Assembly (NCBI RefSeq): GCF_020511115.1
Contig: NZ_JAJAVH010000001.1
Span: 62,001 to 126,000 of the forward strand
Length of the DNA: 64,000 bases
Reading direction: 5' to 3'
Origin: Luteimonas panaciterrae
GTDB lineage: Bacteria > Pseudomonadota > Gammaproteobacteria > Xanthomonadales > Xanthomonadaceae
Part shown: positions 6,333-15,588 of the stretch, one piece after another
Numbering within the stretch: the stretch's first letter is position 1
Layout of the letters: each line of letters opens with the position of its first letter
Program-made: the position numbers and the translations under genes
Notes under the pieces: model-generated
What the model was told of the DNA's origin: nothing
What the model saw: only the letters and a program-made list of their open reading frames with translations
Databases searched by the model: none

Positions 6333-9077
6333 ATGCCGCCAATGCCGACCCAGCCGAACCTGTTCGATCCCGATCCGACCCCGTCGTCCGGCACCGCCGA
6401 ACCGACCCCGGCCGAGACGCCGCGCGCCGACGCTTCCGTCCCACAAACCGGTGAGACGCACAACGACACGGCTGCCTCCGAGCCCCCGCACGCCGGCGGC
6501 GATGACGAATCCACCCAGCCGCCGCCCGCACCACCCGAACGACGCGATGTCCGCGTGCGCCGGCCCTGGTGGATCCGGCTGCTCGGCAAGTTCCTCAACC
6601 CCTGGATCGAACTGAAGATCGAACCGCAGGTACCGAGCGACCTGATCGGCGAGCGCCCGGTCTGCTATGTGCTCGAGGACTACGGCCTGTCCAACGCGCT
6701 GCTGCTCGACCGCGCCTGCCGCGAAGCCGGCATGCCCTCGCCGCTGAGCCCGCTGCCGGGCGATCCGCTCGGCCGCAAGCGCGCCTACCTCGCGCTGTCG
6801 CGGCGCAGCGCCGGCAGCATGCTCAGCTACCTGGCCGTGACCGGCGAACCACTGCCGACCAAGGCCAAGACCCACTCCGAATCGCTGGCGCGTCTGCTGG
6901 AAGCGCATCGCGCCGATCCGTCGCTGGATGTGCAACTAGTGCCGGTGTCGATCTTCGTCGGCCAGGCACCGGATCGCAGCAGCGGCTGGTTCTCGGTGCT
7001 GTTCTCGGAAAACTGGACGCTGGTCGGCCGCTTCCGCCGCCTGCTGGCGATCCTGCTCAACGGCCGCAACACGCTGGTGCAATTCGCCGCGCCCGTCGAC
7101 GTGCGTGGGATCCTCGCCGAGCAACTGCCGCCCGAACGCACGGTGCGCAAGCTCTCGCGCATCCTGAGGACGCACTTCAACCGCATCCGCGAAGCGGTGA
7201 TCGGCCCCGATCTGTCGACGCGGCGTCTGCTGATCGACAAGGTGCTCTCCTCCGATCCGGTGAAGGACGCGATCGCCGCCCAGGCCAAGCGCGACAACAG
7301 CAGCGTCGAGGAAGCGTGGAAGAAGGCCTACGCGATGGCCTACGAGATCGCCGCGGACTACTCGCATCCCGTGGTCCGTTCGCTGAGCTTCATCCTCACG
7401 CCGGTGTGGAACACGATCTACCGCGGCGTGCTGGTGCATCACCTCGACGCGCTGAAGGCGGCCGCGCCCGGCCACGAAGTGGTGTACGTGCCGAGCCACC
7501 GCAGCCACATGGATTACTTGCTGCTGTCGTACCTGCTCTACACCAAGGGCGTGGTGCCGCCGCACATCGCCGCCGGCATCAATCTCAACCTGCCGGTGAT
7601 CGGCACGATCCTGCGCAAGGGCGGCGCGTTCTTCCTGCGTCGCAGCATCAAGGGCAGCCCGCTGTATTCGGCGATCTTCAGCGAATACGTCGCGCAGCTG
7701 GTGGCCGGCGGCTATTCGATCGAATACTTCATCGAAGGCGGCCGCTCGCGCACCGGCCGTCTGCTGCAACCCAAGGGCGGCATGATCGCGATGACGGTGC
7801 GCGGCTATCTGCGGCAACCGATCCGGCCCGTGCTATTCCAACCGGTCTACATCGGCTACGAGAAGCTGATGGAAGGCGGCAGCTATCTCGAGGAGCTGAG
7901 CGGCAAGCCGAAGGAGAAGGAATCGATCTGGGCGCTGCTGTGGGGCATCCCGCAGGTGCTGCGGCAGAACTACGGCCAGGTGGTGGTGAATTTCGGCGAA
8001 CGCATCCCGCTCGCCGACATGCTCACCCAGCACGCGCCGGAGTGGGACGGCCAGCCGCTGTCGGAAGACGAAAAACCGCAATGGCTGTCGAACACCATCG
8101 ACGCGCTGGCGCAGCGCATCAACGTCAACGTCAACCGCGCCGCCGACGTCAATCCGATCAATCTGCTGGCGCTCGCCTTGCTGTCTACGCCCAAGCACGC
8201 GATGGGCGAGGCCGACTTGCGCGAGCAGATCGCGCTGTCGAAGACGCTGCTGCAAGATGTGCCTTACAGCGACTTCGTCACCGTGACGCCGCACGCGCCC
8301 GAAGACATCATCGCCCACGGTGAGGAAATCAAGGTGCTGGAGCGTGTCACCCATCCGCTCGGCGACGTGCTCACGGTCGACGAGGACACATCGGTCCTGC
8401 TGTCCTACTTCCGCAACAACGTCATCCACCTGTTCACCGCCGCCAGCTGGATCGCCTGCTGCTTCCAGCACAACCGCCGCATGGCGCGCAACAGCCTGCA
8501 GCGCATCGGCCGCAGCGTGTATCCGTTCCTGCAGTCCGAACTGTTCCTGCCCTGGGACGAGGATGGCTTCGCCGATCGTATCGGCCGCACCATCGACGTG
8601 TTCGTGCGCGAGGGCCTGCTCGAGCAAGTGGGCGATGACGACGGCGGCATCCTGGCGCGCAACGCCGGACAGTCCGACGAAGTGTTCCGCCTGCGCGCCA
8701 TCGGCCATCCGCTGCAGCAGGCGTTCGAGCGCTACTACATCGCGATTTCCGTACTGGCCAAGAACGGCCCCGGCGCGCTCGGCGCGGGCGAACTGGAAAG
8801 CCTGTGCCAGCTCGCCGCGCAACGCCTGTCGCTGCTGTACGCGCCGGCGGCACCGGAATTCTTCGACAAGGGCCTGTTCCGCGGCTTCATCCAGAAACTG
8901 CGCGAATTGAAGCTCGTATGGCTGGACGAAAACAGCAAACTGGTCTTCGACCAGCGCCTGGATACCTGGGCGAAGGACGCCAAGGTGATCCTCGGCCGCG
9001 AGCTGCGCCACACTATCGAGAAAGTGAGTCCGGAGGCAGCGAAGCCGGAACCCGAGCCGGATATGATGGCGTCGTAA
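6333..9077 (+). CDS. plsB: Glycerol-3-phosphate 1-O-acyltransferase PlsB
   Basis: PlsB transfers an acyl chain to the sn-1 position of glycerol-3-phosphate, the first step of phospholipid synthesis, at the inner membrane. Acyltransferase block I is seen as SHRSHMDYLL, with catalytic His389 and Asp394 (HX4D). Further blocks follow: GAFFLRRS, YFIEGGRSRTGRLLQPKGG and the P-rich VLFQPVYIGYEKL. At 914 residues it is longer than E. coli PlsB (about 807). The excess is a low-complexity Pro/Glu/Thr N-terminal extension of about 70 residues before RRPWWIRLLGKFLNPWIELKIEP, where the conserved protein begins. The ATG at 6333 is the first in frame; a downstream start is possible. Confidence 0.95.
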   Translation: MPPMPTQPNLFDPDPTPSSGTAEPTPAETPRADASVPQTGETHNDTAASEPPHAGGDDESTQPPPAPPERRDVRVRRPWWIRLLGKFLNPWIELKIEPQVPSDLIGERPVCYVLEDYGLSNALLLDRACREAGMPSPLSPLPGDPLGRKRAYLALSRRSAGSMLSYLAVTGEPLPTKAKTHSESLARLLEAHRADPSLDVQLVPVSIFVGQAPDRSSGWFSVLFSENWTLVGRFRRLLAILLNGRNTLVQFAAPVDVRGILAEQLPPERTVRKLSRILRTHFNRIREAVIGPDLSTRRLLIDKVLSSDPVKDAIAAQAKRDNSSVEEAWKKAYAMAYEIAADYSHPVVRSLSFILTPVWNTIYRGVLVHHLDALKAAAPGHEVVYVPSHRSHMDYLLLSYLLYTKGVVPPHIAAGINLNLPVIGTILRKGGAFFLRRSIKGSPLYSAIFSEYVAQLVAGGYSIEYFIEGGRSRTGRLLQPKGGMIAMTVRGYLRQPIRPVLFQPVYIGYEKLMEGGSYLEELSGKPKEKESIWALLWGIPQVLRQNYGQVVVNFGERIPLADMLTQHAPEWDGQPLSEDEKPQWLSNTIDALAQRINVNVNRAADVNPINLLALALLSTPKHAMGEADLREQIALSKTLLQDVPYSDFVTVTPHAPEDIIAHGEEIKVLERVTHPLGDVLTVDEDTSVLLSYFRNNVIHLFTAASWIACCFQHNRRMARNSLQRIGRSVYPFLQSELFLPWDEDGFADRIGRTIDVFVREGLLEQVGDDDGGILARNAGQSDEVFRLRAIGHPLQQAFERYYIAISVLAKNGPGALGAGELESLCQLAAQRLSLLYAPAAPEFFDKGLFRGFIQKLRELKLVWLDENSKLVFDQRLDTWAKDAKVILGRELRHTIEKVSPEAAKPEPEPDMMAS

Positions 9078-9096
9078 TCACATCACGGGAGTGACC

Positions 9097-9735
9097 ATGC
9101 GGCTGATCGGAATGCTCGACTCGCCGTTCGTGCGCCGCGTGGCGATTTCCCTGCAATTGCTCGACCTGCGCTTCGAACACGAATCACTGTCGGTGTTCCG
9201 CACCTACGAGCAGTTCCGGGAGATCAATCCGCTGGTCAAGGCGCCGACGCTGGTTTGCGACGACGGCACCGTGCTGATGGATTCGTCGCTGATCCTCGAA
9301 TACGCCGAGGCACTCGCCGCCCCGCGCAAGAGCCTCATGCCGAAGGACATCGCGCAGCGGCCGCAAGCCTTGCGCTTCATCGGCCTGGCGATGACCGCAT
9401 GCGAGAAGAGCGTGCAGCGGTACTACGAACAGGGCCTGCGGCCAGAGGAAAAGCAGCATGCGCCCTGGCTGGACCGCGTCACCGAGCAGCTCCTGACCGC
9501 TTTCGGCGTGCTGGAGTCGGAACTGCAGCGGCATCCCCTCGCGGTGTCGCGCGAAGCTATCGACCAGGCGGGCATCACCACGGCCGTGGCCTGGCACTTC
9601 ACGCAAGCGATGCATCCGGGTCTCGTGTCCGCGGCCGATCATCCCGCCCTGCAGGCCTTCTCCGGACAGGCGGAAGCCTTGCCGGAATTCAAGGCGGCAC
9701 CGCACGGCGACAGCACGTATCGGCAGGATGGCTGA
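9097..9735 (+). CDS. Glutathione S-transferase family protein
   Basis: The 212-residue product opens with a thioredoxin-like GST N-terminal domain (RLIGMLDSPFVRRVAISLQLL; then NPLVKAPTLVCDDGTVLMDSSLILEYAE, where the cis-Pro region and DS pair bind the gamma-glutamyl part of glutathione). An all-helical C-terminal domain follows. The Ser10-Pro11 after MLD is the usual catalytic position in bacterial GSTs. I choose ATG 9097, with GGGAG a few bases upstream, over GTG at 9091. It follows plsB closely. The substrate cannot be predicted; detoxification or stringent-starvation-type regulatory roles are known in the superfamily. Confidence 0.88.
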   Translation: MRLIGMLDSPFVRRVAISLQLLDLRFEHESLSVFRTYEQFREINPLVKAPTLVCDDGTVLMDSSLILEYAEALAAPRKSLMPKDIAQRPQALRFIGLAMTACEKSVQRYYEQGLRPEEKQHAPWLDRVTEQLLTAFGVLESELQRHPLAVSREAIDQAGITTAVAWHFTQAMHPGLVSAADHPALQAFSGQAEALPEFKAAPHGDSTYRQDG

Positions 9736-9753
9736 CGCGATGAAGCAAGCCGC

Positions 9754-11049
9754 ATGAGCGCCCCCATGAATGCCGCCGCCGCGAATCCGCCGCTCGCCGC
9801 GACGCACGCCTCGCCGGCCTCGGCCTGGTGGGACATTCCGCGCCTGGCCGGACGCCTGCTGTGGCGGCACTGGCCGGCGCTAACGTTCTGGTTCTTCGCG
9901 CAGCGCGTGGCCTACGACCTGCTGCTGGATGCGGCGATCAAGCTCGCCGAGCATTCCGTGCTGCTGGCCTGGGCGGCGATGGCACTGCTGATCCTCACGC
10001 AGCTGATGGGCACCATCGCGATGTTCCTGACGCTGCGGCCGTCGCTGCCTATGTTGACCGACGACAGCGTGCCCGTGGTGCGGGGATCCGGGCCGTGGAC
10101 GCAATCCATTGCCGTGGCGCTGCTGCCGTTCTTCGCCTACTACGCCGCGTGGGGATTGCTGGAGAGCATCAATCGCGCTTTCGAGCTGCGCTATACCTTC
10201 AGCATCTGGTACGAGAATAAGGAACCGATCCACAACATCCTGCAGATCAAGGGCTGGTGGATTGCCTTGCTGGTTTCGTTCGGATTGCGCCACATCAGCA
10301 AGCGGCTAGCCGCGCACAGCGCCCGCCCGATCTGGCCGATGCTGGTGACGGTGTGCGAGGCGTACTGGATCTACATCGGCGTGGCCGTGATCGCACGCGG
10401 CGTCGCACGCGCCAAGGACTGGTGGCACGAGCGCGCGGTCTACGTGGCGGTCACCGACTGGTGGCAGAACCCGTTCGTGATGCCGGACTGGCTGCCCCCG
10501 GTCAAGCGCGTCGTGGAACCGCTCTGGGACGTGATCACCACTGCGGCCGGCGGCCTGGTGCTGCCGCTGATCTGGCTGGCGATCACTGCGATCGTGTACG
10601 GGCTCGACCTGCGCCGCACGCAGCGCATCGATAACGCCGACGCGCGCCTGCGCGTGGTGCGCAGGCGCTACCGCGCCGCGCACTGGGCCGTGCGCAAGCT
10701 CACCGACAAGGCCAGCGCCGGCTGGACCAGCAAGGGTGTGCCGGTGCTCAACAGCCTGCGCCTCGTCCTGCGCGCGGGGCTGCCCGCGCTGCTGACGCTG
10801 TGCGTGGGTTGGCAGCTGCTCGCCTTCATCGATGCGTGGGGATGGCGCCTGCTGGACCTTGCGCTCGGTCCGCGCGATCAAGCTTGGCAGATGGTGATCG
10901 GCCAACCGCTGTCGGCGTTGGTCAAGCCGCCCGTGACGTTGCGGCCGGCGCTGTTCACGGACGTGCTGCGCGTGGTGCTGCTGGCGGCGACGTTCGATCG
11001 CGCCATCGCGGGTTTGCCGCGAGCCGCGAAGAGCGGCCACTCGCGCTAG
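9754..11049 (+). CDS. Polytopic membrane protein of unknown function (431 aa)
   Basis: At least six strongly hydrophobic stretches are seen (around residues 30-45, 65-100, 120-140, 165-180, 200-220, 265-285 and 325-355), with aromatic Trp-rich interfacial segments (DWWHERAVYVAVTDWWQNPF). There is a basic cytoplasmic-looking loop (DLRRTQRIDNADARLRVVRRRYRAAHWAVRKL). I do not recognise a family. The stop overlaps by four bases the stop of a convergent operon of three single-pass proteins (11046-12936). A functional link between this membrane protein and that operon is conceivable but unproven. Confidence 0.75.
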   Translation: MSAPMNAAAANPPLAATHASPASAWWDIPRLAGRLLWRHWPALTFWFFAQRVAYDLLLDAAIKLAEHSVLLAWAAMALLILTQLMGTIAMFLTLRPSLPMLTDDSVPVVRGSGPWTQSIAVALLPFFAYYAAWGLLESINRAFELRYTFSIWYENKEPIHNILQIKGWWIALLVSFGLRHISKRLAAHSARPIWPMLVTVCEAYWIYIGVAVIARGVARAKDWWHERAVYVAVTDWWQNPFVMPDWLPPVKRVVEPLWDVITTAAGGLVLPLIWLAITAIVYGLDLRRTQRIDNADARLRVVRRRYRAAHWAVRKLTDKASAGWTSKGVPVLNSLRLVLRAGLPALLTLCVGWQLLAFIDAWGWRLLDLALGPRDQAWQMVIGQPLSALVKPPVTLRPALFTDVLRVVLLAATFDRAIAGLPRAAKSGHSR

Positions 11050-11666
11050 AACGCGAATCGCAGATAGCGGCCGGGTTCCGGCGCCTTCGGATTCTTTTCG
11101 TCGGTTGAGGGCATCACGATCTCGGGATGCAGCTCGCGCAACCGTGCGACCTGCGCGCGCGGCACCTGATAGATGTGCACGAACCGGAACGGCTTGCCCG
11201 GCGCCGCCCACGATTTGTCGCCGCGATCGTCGCTCCCGCAATCGCGCGACTGCGGATAGAGCTTGCGCGAAACGAACGCCTGATTGGCTTGCCAGAGGCG
11301 GCCTTGCGCATCCGAGAGCCGGCCCTGGCAACGGTTGAGCGTCTTGGCGACGGTGCCGGGCGCGGCGATCACCTCGAAACGCGCCACCAGCAGCGTCGCG
11401 TCCGGCCGCTCGCGCGACAACGGTCCTTCCGGCGGCAAGACGTCCACATCAAGCAGACGCCAGCGTGCACCGGCGTAGTCCGCCCATTGCCCGGCCGGCA
11501 CGTCGGTCGGGAACAGCGGTTCGCGCTTGGCGTATTCGCGCAGCGCATCGCGGTACGGCGCGATCATCGCGAACGCGCCCAGCAACAACGCACCGATCAG
11601 CCATCCGAAATTGCGGCGCCACCAGCCGCGTTGCGCCGTCGTCGTGGTGTCGATGGCGGTGTTCAT
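11046..11666 (-). CDS. Single-pass membrane protein with extracytoplasmic domain (206 aa)
   Basis: A short cytoplasmic N-terminus (MNTAIDTTTTAQRGWWRRN) precedes one membrane helix (FGWLIGALLLGAFAMIAPY). A ~165-residue domain facing the periplasm follows, with beta-rich segments (WRLLDVDVLPPEGP, ATLLVARFEVIAAPG) and Cys pairs at LNRCQGRL and SRDCGSDD. It is the last gene of a three-gene set whose junctions overlap by four bases (ATGA), indicating translational coupling. All three products share the plan of a short N-tail, one TM helix and a ~150-180-residue beta-type domain. Family unknown. Confidence 0.72.
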   Translation of the reverse strand: MNTAIDTTTTAQRGWWRRNFGWLIGALLLGAFAMIAPYRDALREYAKREPLFPTDVPAGQWADYAGARWRLLDVDVLPPEGPLSRERPDATLLVARFEVIAAPGTVAKTLNRCQGRLSDAQGRLWQANQAFVSRKLYPQSRDCGSDDRGDKSWAAPGKPFRFVHIYQVPRAQVARLRELHPEIVMPSTDEKNPKAPEPGRYLRFAF

Positions 11667-12286
11667 GGGCGCAGATCCAGGACGGGCTTGGCTTCGGCCA
11701 GCAGTGCCTTGGCGCGCGCCGCATCAATGCCCAGATCGATGTCGACGAGGCTGTCGCCGCCATTGGGTAGCAGATGGCCCCAGTACACCTGCAGATGCGC
11801 GCCTTCCAAACGATCGGGCGGCAGCTCGAAGAAATAGGCGCCCTGCGCGGGCAGCCCCGTGGCCAGCTCGCGCCCTTCGAGGTTGATGCCCTTCAAACGC
11901 GGCCGGTCGGAAGAGGCGCTGTCGTAGGCGAGACCATCGCGCGTGAGGATGCGCGCCTGCACCGCGCCCGGCCTTTGCGTGGCCTCGACCTCGGCCAGCA
12001 CCGAGAGCCAGACGCCCGGCGTGTGCAGTTCGTAATCCGGCTTGCCGTAATCGCCCTTCAGCAGATAGGCGTGCGCCACCTTGATGCGCTTGATCCGCAC
12101 CGTGAAATTGCGGCCCCGCGCCTCTTCGTTCGCGGTGTAGCGCTGCAGGATCGGCGCATCGCGATCCTCGTAGCGCGATTCGCCCTTGCGCAACAGCACG
12201 ATCGCGGCCAGCACCAACAACACCCAGAGGAAGTGATGCCAGCGCCAGCGTCGCGACGAGGCGGCGCCCGAAGAGACAGCGTTCAA
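11663..12286 (-). CDS. Single-pass membrane protein with extracytoplasmic domain (207 aa)
   Basis: After a basic N-terminus (SSRRWRWHH) a membrane helix FLWVLLVLAAIVLLRKG anchors the protein. The remainder is predicted periplasmic, with beta-type segments (FTVRIKRIKVAHAYL, GVWLSVLAEVEATQRPGAVQARILTRDG, AYFFELPPDRLEGAHLQVYWGHL). It overlaps the genes on both sides by four bases. The last part resembles an immunoglobulin-like or DUF4352-like beta sandwich in rhythm, but I cannot assign a family. It is probably part of an envelope complex with its two neighbours. Confidence 0.72.
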   Translation of the reverse strand: MNAVSSGAASSRRWRWHHFLWVLLVLAAIVLLRKGESRYEDRDAPILQRYTANEEARGRNFTVRIKRIKVAHAYLLKGDYGKPDYELHTPGVWLSVLAEVEATQRPGAVQARILTRDGLAYDSASSDRPRLKGINLEGRELATGLPAQGAYFFELPPDRLEGAHLQVYWGHLLPNGGDSLVDIDLGIDAARAKALLAEAKPVLDLRP

Positions 12287-12936
12287 GGCGCGGCTCCCGC
12301 GCGTGGACGCCGGTCTTCCACCGGCAGCTCGAAACGCGCGCCGGGCGGTCCCTGCACCCAGGCGCTTTCGTCATTCAGATGTGCCCTTTCCTGGAACGCA
12401 CGCCGGAACACGCCCCAATTTCGTTTGCCGCTGTCGATCGGCATGCCCTTAGGCAACTCCCAAATGAGATCGACCTGCGTCGGCAGGCGCGGCCCGAGAT
12501 CGGACAGCAGCAGGTGGTCCCGCGCATAGGCCGCGGATTTGGCCTTCACCGGCGCGCCGTCGGGCGTCAGCAGGATCACGTCGCTCATCGGATAGCCGAA
12601 GCCCGATGCGCTGCGCGGGGTGAGATTCTCCAGCGTGACCTGCAACACCAGATAGTCCACCTGCTTCCAGTCGTAGAGATCCTTGCCGGGTTCCCGATCG
12701 GAAATCCAGGCGCGCAGCGGCGTCACCGCCAGCGCGCCGTTGTCATAGCGCTGTCCGGCGGCCAGGCGCGGCAGCTTGGCCTTCGATTGGGCCTTCTCGA
12801 ACCCGCCCAGCTGTGCCGTCGTCGCGATGGCGGCCAGCGCCAGCACGCCGGCGGCCAGCCACCACGGATTGCGGATTGCTTGACGGAGATGGAATTCGCT
12901 CACGTGGGGCGTCGGCCGGGGGACCGGCCGCACCAT
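12283..12936 (-). CDS. Single-pass membrane protein with extracytoplasmic domain (217 aa), first gene of the set
   Basis: The N-terminus HLRQAIRNPWWLAAGVLALAAIATTAQLGG gives one membrane helix. The rest is a beta-rich domain with YLVLQVTLENLTPRSASGFGYPMSDVILLTPDG and DLIWELPKGM. The phrase 'bulk extended-strand domain with a conserved Leu-Val-Leu-Gln-Val-Thr-Leu-Glu-Asn core' is reminiscent of DUF4352-type domains, a loose resemblance only. The same frame stays open far upstream over ttcA on the other strand, so the start is a choice: ATG at 12936 is favoured, with GTG at 12903 as the alternative. It overlaps the next gene by four bases. Confidence 0.68.
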   Translation of the reverse strand: MVRPVPRPTPHVSEFHLRQAIRNPWWLAAGVLALAAIATTAQLGGFEKAQSKAKLPRLAAGQRYDNGALAVTPLRAWISDREPGKDLYDWKQVDYLVLQVTLENLTPRSASGFGYPMSDVILLTPDGAPVKAKSAAYARDHLLLSDLGPRLPTQVDLIWELPKGMPIDSGKRNWGVFRRAFQERAHLNDESAWVQGPPGARFELPVEDRRPRAGAAP

Positions 12937-13022
12937 AACATCCGTTCCCCGGAAGATCAGCTGCGGATCAGCCGCGGAATAGCGGAACCGCGAACGCCTG
13001 CGCGGCTTTGGCCAAGTCCGTC

Positions 13023-13229
13023 TCAGGCCGGCTCGTCGGGAATCAGCGCGCTCTCCAGCCGCGCGATCATGTCCTTCAGCTGCAGCTTGCGCTTCTTCAT
13101 GCGCTTGACGGCCAGCTCGTCGGCCTCGATGTCGGCCTGCAGGCGCACGATGGCCGCGTCGAGGTCCCGATGTTCGAGCCTCAGGTCGATCAGCTGACGG
13201 CTGATGTCGGCGTCGTTGGGGAAGACCAT
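13023..13229 (-). CDS. YdcH-like DUF465 protein
   Basis: A 68-residue coiled-coil protein. The pattern RLEHRDLDAAIVRLQADIEADELAVKRMKKRKLQLKDMIARLE is typical of the DUF465 (YdcH) family, which carries a conserved KK[RK]KLxLKD motif before the last helix. It is cytoplasmic and its function is not established. It is divergent from ttcA with about 100 bases between them, which must hold both promoters. Confidence 0.85.
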   Translation of the reverse strand: MVFPNDADISRQLIDLRLEHRDLDAAIVRLQADIEADELAVKRMKKRKLQLKDMIARLESALIPDEPA

Positions 13230-13332
13230 GCGATTCGCGGTCGGCGATGGACAAGATTTCCTGAGTATAGGACGGCCGTCCCTGGCGAAACACAGTCGGC
13301 TTCGGATCGCCGGCTAGTAGAATAGGGGGCTC

Positions 13333-14262
13333 ATGAGCGTCATCCTGCCCCTGCCCGATCCGATCGTCCGCCGTCCCCCGGGCGCGCAGCGCGACGCCCG
13401 CGAGCTGAACAAGCTCGGCAAGCGCCTGCGCCATCAGGTCGGCCGCGCCATCGCCGACTTCGGCATGATCGAGGACGGCGACAAGGTGATGGTCTGCCTG
13501 TCCGGCGGCAAGGACAGCTACACGATGCTGGACATCCTGCTCCAGCTCCAAAAGAAGGCGCCGGTCCGGTTCACCCTGACCGCGGTGAACCTCGACCAGA
13601 AGCAGCCCGGCTTCCCCGAGCACGTGCTGCCGCAATACCTCGAATCGATCGGGGTCGACTACAAGATCCTCGAACAGGACACCTATTCCGTCGTCACCCG
13701 CGTGGTGCCGGAAGGCAAGACCATGTGCTCGCTGTGCTCGCGCCTGCGGCGCGGCGCGCTGTACACCTTCGCCGAGGAACAGGGTTACACCAAGATCGCG
13801 CTCGGCCACCATCGTGACGATCTGGTCGCCACCTTCTTCCTCAACCTGTTCTTCCACTCGAAGATCAGCGGCATGCCGCCGAAGTTGCTTTCCGACGACG
13901 GCAAGCACGTGGTGATCCGCCCGCTCGCCTACGTGCGCGAGGACGACATCGCCACCTATGCGCAGGCCAAGAATTTCCCGATCATTCCCTGCAACCTGTG
14001 CGGCTCGCAGGAGAACCTGCAGCGCAAGCAGGTGAAGAAGATGATGGACGCATGGGAACACGAATCCCCCGGACGCATCGAGCAGATCGCGCGGGCGCTG
14101 GGCGACATCCGGCCTTCGCAGCTGAGCGATCCGAAGCTGTTCGATTTCCTCGCGCTGGGGCGTCGTGGTGATGCGCCGTTGCCGGATGCGCATGATTGGC
14201 TGGCGGGTGAGCCGCACGGCGACGCGGAGGTTGCGCAGGAGCGCATCACGGATGCCGATTGA
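13333..14262 (+). CDS. ttcA: tRNA 2-thiocytidine(32) synthetase TtcA
   Basis: TtcA thiolates cytidine 32 of certain tRNAs using ATP and a [4Fe-4S] cluster. The PP-loop ATP-pyrophosphatase motif SGGKDS is at residues 57-62. The cluster-binding CxxC is C132-x2-C135 (MCSLC), and a second CxxC is C220-x2-C223 (CNLC). Length 309 is family-typical. A GGGGG ribosome binding site lies just before the ATG. The C-terminal ~20 residues ([18 protein letters not shown]) are poorly conserved-looking and overlap the next gene's start by 11 bases. Confidence 0.95.
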   Translation: MSVILPLPDPIVRRPPGAQRDARELNKLGKRLRHQVGRAIADFGMIEDGDKVMVCLSGGKDSYTMLDILLQLQKKAPVRFTLTAVNLDQKQPGFPEHVLPQYLESIGVDYKILEQDTYSVVTRVVPEGKTMCSLCSRLRRGALYTFAEEQGYTKIALGHHRDDLVATFFLNLFFHSKISGMPPKLLSDDGKHVVIRPLAYVREDDIATYAQAKNFPIIPCNLCGSQENLQRKQVKKMMDAWEHESPGRIEQIARALGDIRPSQLSDPKLFDFLALGRRGDAPLPDAHDWLAGEPHGDAEVAQERITDAD

Positions 14263-14536
14263 AGGCCTGCAGGCCGGAGACATCCAACCCGGCGATATTT
14301 ACGAAGACTGCGCCTATCATCCCTGCCTGTGCCTAGGCGTGGAAGCGAACGGCCTTGACGTCTGGGGTGTTTCGCTCGTCGATGGCTCCTATCCGCGCAG
14401 CTGCGACCTGCACCACTGCGGCGTCCGCAAACTCAGCTTGGAGGAGGCGTGGCGCTGGAAGCGTCACGGCCCTCCCGATATTGAACTCGATCCTGCCCAT
14501 CGATGGTGGGCAGGATCCTCTGATCAGGATTCTTGA
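14252..14536 (+). CDS. Small conserved-looking hypothetical protein (94 aa)
   Basis: The product, [20 protein letters not shown]..., has a compact beta-type core with four Cys and several His residues ([34 protein letters not shown]). This might bind a metal, but no family is recognised. The start at ATG 14252 overlaps the end of ttcA, with AGGAG upstream, and its stop overlaps the rdgC start by one base, so it sits in a tight ttcA-orf-rdgC transcription unit. The alternative in-frame start further upstream lies within ttcA and is unlikely. Confidence 0.72.
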   Translation: MPIEGLQAGDIQPGDIYEDCAYHPCLCLGVEANGLDVWGVSLVDGSYPRSCDLHHCGVRKLSLEEAWRWKRHGPPDIELDPAHRWWAGSSDQDS

Positions 14537-15441
14537 TGTTCTTCAGAAATCTCACGCTCTTCCGCTTCCCCGTTTCGCTCGACCTCTCCGAACTCGACAC
14601 CCACCTCGCCGAAGTCCCGCTCAAGCCGGTCGGCGCGCTGGAGTTGACCTCGCGCGGCTTCATCTCGCCCTTCGGACGCGATGCGGAAGCGCTCTCGCAT
14701 CAGGTCGACAAGGCCATCTGGCTCAGTGTCGGCAGCGAGGACAAGCTGCTGCCCTCGGCCGTGGTCAACGACCTGCTGTCGAAGAAGCTGGCGCAGATCG
14801 AGGAAAAGGAAGGCCGCAAGCTCGGCGGCCGCGCGCGCAAGCGCCTGAAGGAAGACCTGGTGCACGAATTGCTGCCGCGCGCCTTCGTGCGGCCCTCGCG
14901 CACCGATGCCATGCTCGATCTCGAGCACGGGCTGTGCATCGTCGACACGTCCTCGCGCAAGAGCGCCGAAGCGGTGGTCTCCGACATCCGCCACGCGCTC
15001 GGCAGCTTCCCGGCGCTGCCGCTGAATGCGGAGATCGCACCACGTTCGGTGCTCACCGGCTGGATCGCCGGCGAGCCGCTGCCGCACGGCCTCTCGCTCG
15101 GTGAAGAATGCGAATTGAAGGACCCGGCCGAGCACGGCGCGGTGGTCAAGTGCCAGCACCAGGAGCTGCAGAGCGACGAGATCGCCAAGCACCTGGAAGC
15201 CGGCAAACAGGTCACGCGGCTGGCGCTCACGCTCGACGATCACGTGTCCTTCGTCATCGGCGAGGACCTGGTGATCCGCAAGCTGAAGTTCCTCGACGGC
15301 GCCGTCGATCAGCTCGAAGGCGGTGAACGCGAGGACGTGCGCGCCGAACTGGACGCGCGCTTCGTGCTGATGGCGGGCGAGCTGAAGCGGCTGTTCGAAG
15401 TGCTGGAGCCGGCGTTGAAATTGTCGAAAGCTGAACAGTAG
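14536..15441 (+). CDS. rdgC: Recombination-associated protein RdgC
   Basis: RdgC is a ring-shaped, non-specific DNA-binding protein that limits RecA activity and works at replication forks. Diagnostic features are the N-terminal FFRNLTLFRFP, GFISPFGRD, the central KKLAQIEEKEGRKLGGRARKRLKEDLVHELLPRAF segment, the IVDTSSRKSAEAVVSDIRHALGS region and LTLDDHVSFVIGEDLVIRKLKFLD. Length 301 matches the family (~300). ATG 14536 is chosen over TTG 14533. The tight coupling to the preceding 94-residue gene is noted there. Confidence 0.95.
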   Translation: MFFRNLTLFRFPVSLDLSELDTHLAEVPLKPVGALELTSRGFISPFGRDAEALSHQVDKAIWLSVGSEDKLLPSAVVNDLLSKKLAQIEEKEGRKLGGRARKRLKEDLVHELLPRAFVRPSRTDAMLDLEHGLCIVDTSSRKSAEAVVSDIRHALGSFPALPLNAEIAPRSVLTGWIAGEPLPHGLSLGEECELKDPAEHGAVVKCQHQELQSDEIAKHLEAGKQVTRLALTLDDHVSFVIGEDLVIRKLKFLDGAVDQLEGGEREDVRAELDARFVLMAGELKRLFEVLEPALKLSKAEQ

Positions 15442-15588
15442 GCCGTCATTCCCGCTCAGGCCGGAACCACGACGCTCGCTCTTTCGTCACAAATCCGACA
15501 GCAAGATTCGACCGCACCGGGTCACGAAACCGAGTCACGAAACAAAGATGAGATTCCTTCGCCGCAACGCGAAGGTTAGGATATCGAC

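Noticed and set aside
12283-14283. Minus-strand open frame of 666 codons over ttcA
   Set aside because: The region antisense to ttcA shows no family pattern. Only the part from ATG 12936 onward is a plausible protein.
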